This document shows positions 17,224 through 25,668 of a stretch of DNA of 64,000 bases, in pieces. Position 1 is the first letter of the stretch; each line of letters opens with the position of its first letter. A program made the position numbers and the translations under genes. The notes below the pieces were generated by a model. The model ran no database searches, was not told the origin of the DNA, and saw only the letters and a list, made by a program, of their open reading frames with translations. This stretch comes from Methylobacterium sp. J-048. Its GTDB lineage: Bacteria; Pseudomonadota; Alphaproteobacteria; Rhizobiales; Beijerinckiaceae. The stretch covers positions 1-64,000 of the forward strand of contig NZ_JAKSYL010000214.1 of assembly GCF_022829515.1 (NCBI RefSeq), read 5' to 3'.

Positions 17224-18108
17224 ATGACCCCGAGCCGGCTTCGCCAGCTGGAAGCATTCCGCGCAGTCATGCAGAGCGGCTCGGTCAGCCGTGCGGCGCA
17301 GCGGATGTTCCTCTCACAGCCGGCCGTCACGAAGCTGCTGCGCGGCCTGGAGGACGAGACCGGATTGCCGCTCTTCGATCGCTCGCGCCGCCACCTTCAG
17401 CCGACGCCGGAAGCCGTGAAGCTGGAGGGCGACGTCGCGACCCTGTTTGCGGCCGCCGACCACCTGGATCGCACCATCGACGATATGCGGGGAGTCGGAA
17501 GCGGAGAGTTGCGCGTCGCCGCCATGCCACTGATGGGTCTGTCGCTCATTCCGCGGCTGCTAGCTAAGTTCGCCCGGGAGGTGCAGCCGGTGCGGATATC
17601 GCTCGTGGTGGCGAGTTCGCGTGAGGTCCATGATTTGGTGCAGGCCGGCAATGCCGACCTCGGGTTTGCCCTGCCGGTCGGCCGAAGCGCCCTCGTCGCA
17701 GCACCGCCGATCGACCTACCTGGACTTGTTGTCCTGCCACCCGGGCATCGCCTCACGCGGAACAAGGCGATCCCGCTTTCTGAGCTGCATGACGAACCCT
17801 ACATCTCACTCGGTCGGCAGTACCGCCTCCGCGATCAGGTCGACGAACTCTTCACTGTCAACGGTGTCGTGCCTCGCCTTGTCGCGGAGACGCAGAACGC
17901 GGCAGCCGCCTGTGCCATGGTCGCCGCTGGCCTCGGCTTCGCTGTAGCGGAGGCTGTCACTGTGAGGGCCCTAAAGGGACAGGTTGTCGTGCGGAGATTG
18001 CAGCCGACTGTGACGTTCTCGGTCACTGTACTGGGAAGCCCTGGGCGCCCGCTATCAGCTGCCGCCCTGTCCTTCCTTAAACTGGTCCGCAGCGACTTAG
18101 ATAACTGA
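17224..18108 (+). CDS. LysR-family transcriptional regulator (NocR/OccR-like)
   Basis: 294 residues. HTH at about 1-60: RLRQLEAFRAVMQSGSVSRA, then LFLSQPAVTKLLRGLE-type recognition helix (FLSQPAVTKLLRGLEDETGL). The phrase VSRAAQRMFLSQPAVTKL resembles opine regulators NocR and OccR. The C-terminal co-inducer domain has the usual two lobes (GELRVAAMPLMGLSLIPRLL). Divergent from the ABC/oxidase operon, so it most likely activates it in response to the imported substrate. Confidence 0.88.
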   Translation: MTPSRLRQLEAFRAVMQSGSVSRAAQRMFLSQPAVTKLLRGLEDETGLPLFDRSRRHLQPTPEAVKLEGDVATLFAAADHLDRTIDDMRGVGSGELRVAAMPLMGLSLIPRLLAKFAREVQPVRISLVVASSREVHDLVQAGNADLGFALPVGRSALVAAPPIDLPGLVVLPPGHRLTRNKAIPLSELHDEPYISLGRQYRLRDQVDELFTVNGVVPRLVAETQNAAAACAMVAAGLGFAVAEAVTVRALKGQVVVRRLQPTVTFSVTVLGSPGRPLSAAALSFLKLVRSDLDN

Positions 18109-18378
18109 TCTTTCACTTAATGCGCTGCTAATTTTTGTTGCATGGGCTATTAAAACAGCAAATTCAATTATTTTATCATATAAAAAGCGGCCGCTCGATT
18201 TCACATTACAACAAATCTTAGTAGTTTTGTAGCATGAAATTGGACAGATTGGGCAGTTATTCCGCAGCTTGCTATTACGCGTCCACATTGCGTCGGCAGG
18301 GACTCTGTCCGCTCCTATGGCACCCTTGTTTCGGGACGATTGTCTCTTCCAAACCTCTCGCCTCAGTCCCCACGAACA
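18109..18378. other. A/T-rich intergenic stretch between convergent genes
   Basis: About 270 bp between LysR (+) and RecD2 (-) with long A/T runs at 18110-18240, unlike the GC-rich surroundings. It holds the two-part inverted repeat described at 18198-18240. No coding sequence is recognised. Either a transferred patch or a convergent terminator zone. Confidence 0.5.
18198..18240. repeat. two-part inverted repeat, possible bidirectional hairpin terminator
   Basis: ATTTCA-N3-TACAA-N15-TTGTA-N3-TGAAAT: all 11 defined positions in each arm pair exactly, with equal 3-base gaps. It lies in the A/T-rich gap between two convergent genes, so it may end transcription from both sides; a protein-binding site is also possible. 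Confidence 0.5.
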
Positions 18379-20580
18379 TCAAGCTTCACGCGCTAGCCAC
18401 TGGCGCAGTTTGGTCCACCGCGGCCGTGTGTTGCCGCCGCGGACCGCGATGCCCAGCGCCTTGCGCTGCCCGAGCAGCACGACCAACCGCTTGCCGCGCG
18501 TCACGCCCGTGTACAGGAGGTTCCGCGCCAGCATCGTCCAGTGCTGCATGGCCAGCGGGATCACCACCGCCGGGTACTCCGAGCCCTGCGACTTGTGGAT
18601 GGTCGTGGCGTAGGCCGGGACCAGCGTGTCGAGTTCACCGTATGGGTAGACCACCTCGCGGCCGTCGAAATCGACGATCACCGCGCCCTCGCCCTCGTCG
18701 ATGCGGGCGACGGTTCCGAGATCGCCGTTGAACACCTCCCGGTCGTAGTCGTTCTGGCTCTCCATCACTCGGTCGCCGGGTGAGAAGCACCAGCCGAACC
18801 GCTCCACCGAGATGGCGGGGTTCGGGTTCAGCACCGCTTGAAGTTCGTGGTTGAGGTTGCGCGCGCCGAGCACGCCGCGCTGCATCGGGGTGAGCACCTG
18901 CACGTCCCGGACCGGATCGAGGCCGAAGCGCGCCGGGATGCGTCTGGTCACCACCTCGATCAGCGTCGCCACCGCCGGCTCGGGCTCGTCGATCTCGATC
19001 AGGTGGAAATCGCTGTCCGCGCCCCGAGCAGCTGGCTCGGGCATCTTGCCGGCGTTGATCCGGTGCGCGTTCACCACGATCCGGCTCTCGGCCGCCTGCC
19101 GGAACACTTCGGTCAGCCGGGCCACCGGGATAGCCCCCGAGGCGATGACATCGGCCAAGACCTGGCCGGGGCCGACCGAGGGCAGCTGGTCAACATCGCC
19201 GACGAGGAGCAGCGCGGCGTGCTCCGGCACCGCCTTGGTCAGGGCGTTCATCAGCGGCACGTCGACCATCGAGGTCTCGTCGATCACCAGCAGGTCGCAG
19301 GCGAGCGGGTTGTCCTCGTTGCGCGAGAAACCGCCGTGCTTCGGGTCAATCTCGAGTAGACGGTGGATCGTCTTGGCCTCGAGCCCGGTCTGCTCGGTCA
19401 TGCGCTTGGCCGCCCGGCCGGTCGGGGCGGCAAGCAGCACCTGCACGCCCTTCGCCCGCAGGATCCGCAGGATCGTGTCGAGGGTCGAGGTCTTGCCCAC
19501 GCCCGGACCGCCGGTGATCACCGCGAGCTTGGCGCCGAGCACCCGCCGCACGGCTTCCCCTTGCGAGGGCGAGAGCGTCTTGCCGGTCTTGTCCTCGACC
19601 CAGGGCAGAGCCCGGGCGAGGTCAATCTCGGGCCAGGGCGGTGTACCCTTCGTTCGGCGGAGCAGCCGCTCGGCGATCATCCGCTCGGCGGCGTGCAGCC
19701 CAGCCAGGAAGATGCACGCCTTGTCGCCGAGGATGTCCTGCACGACCTCGCCGGTCTCCAGCACGTCGAGCAGCGCCGAGCGGATCAGTGCCGCTTCGAC
19801 GCCGAGCAGTTCGCCCGCGAGCTTGATCAGCTCCGCCACAGGTAGCGCACAGTGTCCGCCGTCGGTCGCCGTCTGCAGGGCAAACGAGATGCCCGCGCGC
19901 AGCCGCTGCGGCGCCTCCGGGGTCAGCCCGAGCTTCATCGCGATGGCGTCGGCGGTCTTGAAGCCGATGCCGCGGATGTCCTTGGCTAGCCGGTACGGGT
20001 CCTCGGTCATCACCGCGATGGCGTCGTGGCCGTAGGTCTTGAAGATCCGCACCGCCCGCGCTGTGCCGACGCCGTGGGCGTGCAGGAACAGCATGATCTC
20101 GCGCACCGCCTTCTGCTCGGCCCAGCCGGCGATGATGCGAGCGGCGCGCTTCGGGCCGATGCCGGCGACCTCGGGCAGTCGCTGCGGCTCGGCCTCAATG
20201 ATCTCAAACGTGCCCTCGCCGAACGCCGCGACGATGCGCTTGGCCATGGCCGGACCGATGCCGCGCATGTGGCCGGAGGCGAGGTATTTCTCGATGCCCT
20301 CCACCCCGGTGGGTGGCGTGACCTTGAGGGTGTCGGCCTTGAACTGCACGCCGTGCTGGCGATCCGTGTGCCAGATGCCGGTGGCGGTGATCCACTCCCC
20401 AGCCGCGATGGCGGGGGCATGCCCGATCACCGGGACGAGGTCGCGCTTGCCCCGAGCCTGGACCTTGAGCACGCAGAAGCCGGTCTCAGGGCTGTGGAAG
20501 GTGACGCGCTCGATGGTGCCTGCCAGCGCCTCGACGGGCTGACCGCGTTCAAACTGCCGCGGTCGCCCTCTCTCAGTCAT
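18379..20580 (-). CDS. recD2: RecD2-like ATP-dependent 5'-3' DNA helicase
   Basis: 733 residues, typical RecD2 length. An N-terminal OB-like domain (about 15-95) is followed by HhH segments (YLASGHMRGIGPAMAKRIV; VAGIGPKRAARIIAG), the SF1B core with Walker A GGPGVGKTST (about 357-366), Walker B LLVIDETSMVD (about 430-440), and the 2B end ATTIHKSQGSEYPAVVIP plus LARNLLYTGVTRGK. RecD2 acts without RecBC and is linked to fork and mismatch-repair tolerance. Monocistronic, ATG at 20580. All helicase motifs are intact. Confidence 0.92.
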   Translation of the reverse strand: MTERGRPRQFERGQPVEALAGTIERVTFHSPETGFCVLKVQARGKRDLVPVIGHAPAIAAGEWITATGIWHTDRQHGVQFKADTLKVTPPTGVEGIEKYLASGHMRGIGPAMAKRIVAAFGEGTFEIIEAEPQRLPEVAGIGPKRAARIIAGWAEQKAVREIMLFLHAHGVGTARAVRIFKTYGHDAIAVMTEDPYRLAKDIRGIGFKTADAIAMKLGLTPEAPQRLRAGISFALQTATDGGHCALPVAELIKLAGELLGVEAALIRSALLDVLETGEVVQDILGDKACIFLAGLHAAERMIAERLLRRTKGTPPWPEIDLARALPWVEDKTGKTLSPSQGEAVRRVLGAKLAVITGGPGVGKTSTLDTILRILRAKGVQVLLAAPTGRAAKRMTEQTGLEAKTIHRLLEIDPKHGGFSRNEDNPLACDLLVIDETSMVDVPLMNALTKAVPEHAALLLVGDVDQLPSVGPGQVLADVIASGAIPVARLTEVFRQAAESRIVVNAHRINAGKMPEPAARGADSDFHLIEIDEPEPAVATLIEVVTRRIPARFGLDPVRDVQVLTPMQRGVLGARNLNHELQAVLNPNPAISVERFGWCFSPGDRVMESQNDYDREVFNGDLGTVARIDEGEGAVIVDFDGREVVYPYGELDTLVPAYATTIHKSQGSEYPAVVIPLAMQHWTMLARNLLYTGVTRGKRLVVLLGQRKALGIAVRGGNTRPRWTKLRQWLAREA

Positions 20581-20766
20581 GGGATACGTCCAGGCACCGT
20601 TCGCTGACGCTTCAAACCGCTACTGGCTCGAAATCTCGGAACAGACGGGCAGCGACTACGAGAAGATCGGCCAAGCCTGATGAAGGCACAATGGCGACGC
20701 GTTGCCCCGCTCGCGAGTTCACCAGGTTATCCGCTACACCTGACGACCCGCGGTCTCTCTGCCGCA

Positions 20767-20791
20767 GGAACACGACAATCCTGCTACGGTT
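20767..20791 (+). promoter_or_regulatory. EcfG-type general stress response promoter
   Basis: GGAAC (20767-20771) and GTT (20789-20791) are 17 bp apart, matching the GGAAC-N16/17-GTT consensus of sigma EcfG in PhyR-controlled alphaproteobacteria. It ends 34 bp before the ATG of the short-chain dehydrogenase gene at 20826. Confidence 0.55.
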
Positions 20792-20825
20792 CGTTGATCG
20801 AGATCGACGAGCGGGAGGGCAAGAC

Positions 20826-21812
20826 ATGGCGCAAGTGCGCGGATCTACGGTCGTGATCACCGGCGCGTCGAGCGGCATCGGGCGTGCCGCGGCTTATGCC
20901 TTTGCTGCCGGGGGGGGCCGCGTCGTTCTCGCTGCCCGGCGTGCCGATGTGCTCGACGATATCGTGCGCGAGATCCGGGACGGTGGTGGTGCGGCGATCG
21001 CGATCCCAACCGACGTGACTGACACCGACGCTGTCTTCGCGCTGGCGGAAGGCGCGGCGAGGGCGTTCGGTGGCATCGATGTCTGGATCAACAATGCAGG
21101 TGCGGGGGTATTCGGGCCGCTCCTCGACGCTCCGCTCGACCTGCACAAGCAGACGATCGAGATCAACCTGATGGGTGCGATTCACGGTGCCTATGCGGTG
21201 CTGCCACACTTCCTGCGCCAGGGGCACGGCACGCTGATCAACACAGTCTCAATGGGCGGCTGGGCCCCGACGCCGTTCGCAGCAGCGTACACTGCGAGCA
21301 AGTTCGGCTTGCGCGGCTTCTCGGCCAGTCTGCGCCAGGAACTTGCCCGGCATAAGCATATCCACGTCTGTGGCGTGTTCCCGGCAATTGTCGATACACC
21401 CGGTCTGGAGCACGGGGCCAACGTCACGGGCAAGACGCTCAACCCAGGCCACGTCTACTACGCGCCCGAGGATGTGGCCGAGGCCTACCTGCGTTTGGTT
21501 CGGCATCCCCGACACGAGATGGCGGTCGGCTGGCCGGCCCGCCTCGCCCAAGCCGGCTACGCGCTTGCGCCCTCGCTGACCGAGCGTGTGATGGGCGCAG
21601 GCTTCCGCTTCGCATTGGACCGGGCCGATCCAGGACCACGGACCCATGGGGCGCTGCGGAAACCGATCCCACAAGGAACGAGCGCTGACGGCGGCTGGCG
21701 GGCGCGCAAGGGTGTACCGTCGGCGGGGACGATGAGCGCCGGGATCGTTTGGGCCGGTGTCGGCGCCGCCGTTTTGCTTGGCGTTGCCCTGAGCACGCGG
21801 AAGGCCCGATAG
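20826..21812 (+). CDS. short-chain dehydrogenase/reductase with C-terminal membrane anchor
   Basis: 328 residues. Rossmann motif TGASSGIGRAAAYAFA, NAG motif INNAGAGVFG, catalytic Ser in NTVSMGGW and Tyr-x3-Lys in AAYTASKFGLRG give a classical SDR. Residues about 300-325 (AGIVWAGVGAAVLLGVALST) are one membrane helix, absent from most SDRs, so the enzyme should be tethered to the inner membrane. GGGAGGG precedes the ATG at 20826. The likely EcfG promoter suggests induction in stress or stationary phase. Substrate unknown. Confidence 0.87.
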   Translation: MAQVRGSTVVITGASSGIGRAAAYAFAAGGGRVVLAARRADVLDDIVREIRDGGGAAIAIPTDVTDTDAVFALAEGAARAFGGIDVWINNAGAGVFGPLLDAPLDLHKQTIEINLMGAIHGAYAVLPHFLRQGHGTLINTVSMGGWAPTPFAAAYTASKFGLRGFSASLRQELARHKHIHVCGVFPAIVDTPGLEHGANVTGKTLNPGHVYYAPEDVAEAYLRLVRHPRHEMAVGWPARLAQAGYALAPSLTERVMGAGFRFALDRADPGPRTHGALRKPIPQGTSADGGWRARKGVPSAGTMSAGIVWAGVGAAVLLGVALSTRKAR

Positions 21813-22042
21813 CGGATTGTAGCCTCGTCTGTTCGGGCGGCGATCCGTGAACCGTCAACCGCGCCGAGCGTCGATCCTGGAACGATGTCGCCCCGCCGCC
21901 GTGGCAGACGCGCGAGCAAACCTGGCGTTCGGCCATGGAGCGGGCGCTACGACAGGCGTTAAGGCGTGCGCGGGCGGATGTCCGCCGCGCCAGGGTCCAG
22001 CGGGTCCCGGCAGCGATCCGCCAAGACCGGCGGTCGCTCGCC

Positions 22043-22702
22043 CTACCGTTCGCCCGGCTTGAACGGAGGTTCCTTGCCCGGCGGCACGCCTTCCTCGGCC
22101 ATGCTCAGCAGCATGGCCACCGTCACGTAGGTGCCGGTGAGTGTCGTCAGGTCCACTACGCCCTGCTCACCCAGCACTTCCTTCGCCCGAGCGAAGGTTT
22201 CATCCGAGACTGCATGCTGCGTGGAGAGTTCCATGCAGAAGTCGTAGACGGCCGCCTCGTCGGGCTTCATGCCCTCCGGCCGCTTGTTCGCTTTGAGATC
22301 CGCCGCCACCTGCTCGGAGAGTCCCGCTTTGATCGCCAGCGGGTAATGGGCGTACCACTCGACCTGCGAGCGCCAGAGGCGTCCCTGGATCAGGATCGCG
22401 AACTCATTCAGTCGCGTCGGCACGGAGGTGTGCCAGCGCAGGTAGTCGAGCAGGTCGTACATCCGCTGAGCCATCTCGGGGCTTCGGATCATCGGGTTGT
22501 ACGGGCCGGCAAGTCCGACGCTTGAGACCTTCATGATCTTCTCGCCAACCGGACGCTGAGCAGGCGTAAGCTGTTCGAGGGTTAGCTGCGGGAACCGCGG
22601 TGGGTGGTCGGATGCTCCCCAGGAAGTCTGGGCAAACAGCCAGCCACCTGAGGCCGCGACGACAGCCAGCGCCACGGTCTGGCCGGTTTTGAGCATGCCC
22701 AT
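22043..22702 (-). CDS. exported carboxymuconolactone decarboxylase (CMD) family protein
   Basis: 219 residues from the ATG at 22702, chosen because GGAGGAA stands just before it. Residues about 5-29 (GQTVALAVVAASGGWLFAQT) look like a signal peptide. The AhpD/CMD-like core includes LNEFAILIQGRLWRSQVEWY; the usual CxxC of AhpD is absent and replaced by a QVEWYAH-type site, as in many gamma-CMD-like proteins. Probably periplasmic; reaction unknown. Stands alone between two non-coding gaps. Confidence 0.75.
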   Translation of the reverse strand: MGMLKTGQTVALAVVAASGGWLFAQTSWGASDHPPRFPQLTLEQLTPAQRPVGEKIMKVSSVGLAGPYNPMIRSPEMAQRMYDLLDYLRWHTSVPTRLNEFAILIQGRLWRSQVEWYAHYPLAIKAGLSEQVAADLKANKRPEGMKPDEAAVYDFCMELSTQHAVSDETFARAKEVLGEQGVVDLTTLTGTYVTVAMLLSMAEEGVPPGKEPPFKPGER

Positions 22703-22893
22703 CGAAGTTCCTCCAAACGCGCGGACTCGTCTCAGCGAGCCGTCGTGCTCCAGCATAGTCCGCCAAGCGTCAGAGAAGATCCAGCAGACCCCTTTTGGTC
22801 CTGAGGTCTGTTGTTATGATGGCTATAACCTTCGCGTTTTTTGACAACGTCGTGCTGGTCGGGCGGCGGTGAAGTATGGGTCGCGGCGTACGG

Positions 22894-23280
22894 TCAGATC
22901 CGATGCCTGCTGCACACGCGCTCGACGGCATTACCGCTATCCTCAGGCCGCGTGTTGAAGGCGATCGGAACTGTCGGCGCAGCCTCCCGAGCTACGTTGA
23001 TGAGGACTTAGAATACCGCCAGGTGCCGTGGCCAGGAACGCACGCCGGCGCCGATCACGAGGCAGTCGTAGGAGCCGGAAGTGAGCATCTGCCGCAGGAT
23101 CGGGCCGGCTTGATCGTCCGGTTGTATGAAGCACTGCTCAGCCGTCCAGCCGCGGTCGCGCATATCCTTAAGCGCCACCTCGATCCCATGGTGGATCTTC
23201 TCGGCATTTAGTCCGGGCGGGAGAGCTGGGTCCGAGAAATCGACCGAGTCAGGTTCATAGCCCACCATCAGCACACGCAT
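22894..23280 (-). pseudogene. conserved small unknown protein interrupted by one stop codon
   Basis: The frame starts MRVLMVGYEPDSVDFSDPAL with a GGAGGG site and runs 90 residues to HLAVF, then TAA at 23008-23010. The same frame continues with coherent protein sequence (VLINVAREAAPTVPIAFNTR then PEDSG) to a TGA at 22894. As I recall the family, Glu (GAA) stands where TAA is, so one G-to-T change would explain the break. The protein resembles a Rossmann/flavodoxin-like family of unknown function frequent in methylobacteria. A 90-residue truncated product remains possible. Confidence 0.65.
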
Positions 23281-23427
23281 CGGACCCTCCGGCTTCGGAC
23301 ACCGGACTGTGCCGGTCGCTCCGCCAGCTAGCGGTGACGACGGCGGCTGCAAGGCATAACGCTTAAGCTTGGGACATGTGGTCGGCCGCTCATAGAGGCT
23401 CACGCTGAGGCGTACAGACACGCCTTT

Positions 23428-23520
23428 CGTGTTGCATCCGTGTTGCGTGGAGCACCCGCAAGCGCCTCGGCTTGAGTTGTAAGCCTTTGTAAAACAACGA
23501 TCCGTGTTGCTACGTGTTGC
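23428..23520. repeat. four direct copies of CGTGTTGC near the integrase
   Basis: Copies at 23428-23435, 23439-23446, 23503-23510 and 23513-23520, arranged as two pairs with 10-11 bp periods. ATCCGTGTTGC occurs twice. They lie 67-160 bp from the tRNA-Arg fragment and about 200 bp from the integrase gene end. Helical phasing and position fit integrase or excisionase arm sites. Confidence 0.55.
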
Positions 23521-23586
23521 GCCCTTAGGCTACCGGATACGGGCCAGGAAAAACCCGCCAAGTCATTGACTGAGCGAAAGAATTTC

Positions 23587-23644
23587 TGGCGACCCCGGTT
23601 GGGCTCGAACCAACGACCTGCCGCTTAGAAGGCGGCTGTTCTAC
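23587..23644 (-). tRNA. 3' fragment of tRNA-Arg(TCT), attachment-site remnant
   Basis: 58 bases matching the D-stem end to CCA of tRNA-Arg: anticodon stem GCCGC/GCGGC around CTTCTAA (anticodon TCT), T-arm GTTGG-TTCGAGC-CCAAC, 3' acceptor CGGGGTC, discriminator G, encoded CCA. The 5' acceptor strand GACCCCG and most of the D-arm are missing, so it is not a working tRNA gene. Such 3' ends are left by integrases that use tRNA genes. Confidence 0.8.
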
Positions 23645-23712
23645 GCGGCCCCTAGAACCACCTAAAGCGGACGCATTCAACTTCCTTTTGGGGCTATCTC
23701 CGGGCACAAATA

Positions 23713-24906
23713 TCAGGCGGCGAACAACCTTGGGGCTCCGGCGACGATAAACTCGCGCCGCTTGGCCGCGAGCACCTTGGCGTAGGTTGTCTCGATCATC
23801 CGCACGCTGGTGCCGCAGTTCTCCGCCACCACGTTCAGAGGCACTCCGGCCTCGATCGCGCGTGAGATGTACGAATGCCGCAGCGCATAGAACGTCCCAG
23901 TCGGATCGAGCTTGGCGGCCACGAGCGCCCGTTTCATCGGCCGAACCTGGTGGCTTGCCCCCCAGGCTCCGCCATCGATGCGGCACAGAAGCGGGGCCTC
24001 CTGCGGGCGGCCGCCCACCAGCCGTGAGAAGAACCCTACTGCTTCGGGCTGCAGGATGACGATTCGCGCACCCGTCTTGCCCCGTGGCACGTTCAGCGTT
24101 TCCCCCTCGACATCGAAGTGGCGGACCTGACAGGCAGCGAGTTCGCCATAGCGAGCGCCCGTCAGAAACCCGGCCGTTAGCAGGTCGCGGAAGCTCGCGT
24201 CGCTGCAGCCTTCAAGGAGACGCAGCACTTCCACGGGCGTGAAGTGGACCTCACGGGCTCGGCCAACTCGCTGGAACGGGCGCACCAGCCGCCAAGCGCT
24301 GTCGTCCGATAAACCATTTGTTGGATCGCCCACCGCGTGGTTGAGCATCGCTTTGACAATGCTGAGCACCCTATTGGCGGTGTCCTGGCTGCGGCGACGC
24401 TGCTCAGCGTCACTGACGGTCCGCACCAAGCCATCGCGCCAAGCCTCGAGCTGGCGGCGCGTTAGGTTCTCGATGCGGCTCGAACCGAAGCGGGGCAGGA
24501 AGAGGCGTTCCAAGCGGCGGCGGGCGTCGTAAGCTGTACGTTGGTTTCGGGCCTCAAGCCCAGCAAGGTAGGTCTGAGCAGCAACCTCGACGGTGAGCGG
24601 CGTCTTCTGAGCCCCCTCCCCTTTCTCGCCACCCGCTGTCGCCTTAGCCTGCTGCTGTGCCTCCCAGAAGTTGAGCACGCTCCGGCCGTTGCTATCCTCG
24701 AAGTCGTCGGCCTGCCCAATCCGCTTGGTCCAGGAACTGCCCTTCCCGTCAGCAACACGTAGCACCCAGGTCCCTGCAGTCTCGTTGCGGCGGTAGCCCA
24801 GCGACACACCGGGCGCGACACGAGCGAAGACGGGCTTTTTGGCCACTGGCAGGCGTAGCCGGCTGGTGCGAGTTTCGAGCTTCGATGAGCGCGTGTTACG
24901 AACCAT
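23713..24906 (-). CDS. tyrosine recombinase / integrase
   Basis: 397 residues. An N-terminal arm-binding domain, a SAM-like core-binding domain (about 105-200) and the catalytic domain: Arg in FLTGARYGELAACQVRH, His-x2-Arg region FYALRHSYISRAIEAGVP, and nucleophile Tyr in ETTYAKVLAAKR. All catalytic residues appear intact. It inserts or excises mobile DNA at tRNA genes. It lies between tRNA-Arg and tRNA-Glu 3' fragments. An in-frame GTG at 24951 is an alternative start. Confidence 0.9.
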   Translation of the reverse strand: MVRNTRSSKLETRTSRLRLPVAKKPVFARVAPGVSLGYRRNETAGTWVLRVADGKGSSWTKRIGQADDFEDSNGRSVLNFWEAQQQAKATAGGEKGEGAQKTPLTVEVAAQTYLAGLEARNQRTAYDARRRLERLFLPRFGSSRIENLTRRQLEAWRDGLVRTVSDAEQRRRSQDTANRVLSIVKAMLNHAVGDPTNGLSDDSAWRLVRPFQRVGRAREVHFTPVEVLRLLEGCSDASFRDLLTAGFLTGARYGELAACQVRHFDVEGETLNVPRGKTGARIVILQPEAVGFFSRLVGGRPQEAPLLCRIDGGAWGASHQVRPMKRALVAAKLDPTGTFYALRHSYISRAIEAGVPLNVVAENCGTSVRMIETTYAKVLAAKRREFIVAGAPRLFAA

Positions 24907-25035
24907 GGTGTCCCGCCAGTGTCCCGTGGGCGTGCTCGGACCATGACACACAAAGTTGGATAGGCCAAACGCCAGTTTGGAATAGAATATCGATATATCA
25001 AGGGGTTAGTTGGACGTTTCTGGACGATTGGCTAT

Positions 25036-25082
25036 GCCCTTTCACGGCGAAAACACGGGTTCGATTCCCGTAGGGCGCGCCA
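25036..25082 (+). tRNA. 3' fragment of tRNA-Glu(TTC), attachment-site remnant
   Basis: 47 bases from the anticodon arm to CCA of tRNA-Glu: loop CTTTCAC (anticodon TTC), T-arm ACGGG-TTCGATT-CCCGT, acceptor AGGGCGC, discriminator G, CCA. The preceding bases do not form a D-arm or 5' acceptor strand, so it is a fragment. It points the opposite way from the tRNA-Arg fragment, with the integrase between them. Confidence 0.8.
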
Positions 25083-25191
25083 GCAAATCTCTTCTGAAAA
25101 ACAACGCGTTAGCGCCTTGGCTTGGTCGCCGGGGCAGATTTCCGGGCAGTTGCATTTTGCGGTTTGGCCGTGGCGTGATTCAACACCCGGC

Positions 25192-25668
25192 ATGGCGCTG
25201 CCGGATCCCGATGGCCTGGATGTCTTCTCGCTGAGCGAGCTTCGCGGGCTGGTCGCCACCCTGATCGGTCAGGTCCGCGCCTTGACGGACGAGAACCGGG
25301 CGTTGCGCGAAGAGGTCGCGCAACTGAAGGGCTTGCTGCCGCGCCCGCCGATTCGGCCCTCCCCGTCCGGGATGGAAAGAGCGAGTGAGCGGACGCTGAC
25401 CAAACCAGGCCAGCGGCGGCGTGGGCCCGTGCACGAGCGGAGCGTGATCCCGCGCGAGGTCGTGTTGAAGGCTTCCGTTCCGGCAGGCTCGCGATTCAAG
25501 GGCTTTGCGGATGTCGTGGTGCGCGATCTCGTGCTGGAACCGGTCGTAATCCGCTACCGGCGTGAGCGCTGGTCCACGCCGTCGGGGGTGAGGGTCGTGG
25601 CCGCGCTGCCACCCGGGATCGTCGGCGGGTTCGGGCCGCATGTGCGCCGCTTCCTCCTGGCGGCTCAT
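25192..25668 (+). pseudogene. N-terminal part of a transposase (IS66/ISNCY-like), cut by an IS3 element
   Basis: About 159 residues: MALPDPDGLDVFSLSELRGL, a leucine-zipper-like stretch (LTDENRALREEVAQLKGLL), LLPRPPIRPSPSGM, RFKGFADVVVRDLVLEP and PPGIVGGFGPHVRRFLLAAH. This is the N-terminal region of a Rhizobiales transposase whose family line continues QYHQGQVTV. Homology ends at about 25668, where TGTCC, the likely left end of the IS3 copy, begins. The catalytic part is missing. Confidence 0.7.

Noticed and set aside
23428..23520. Possible CRISPR array
   Set aside because: Repeats are 8 bp, with 3-, 56- and 2-base gaps; no array structure and no cas genes anywhere in the window.
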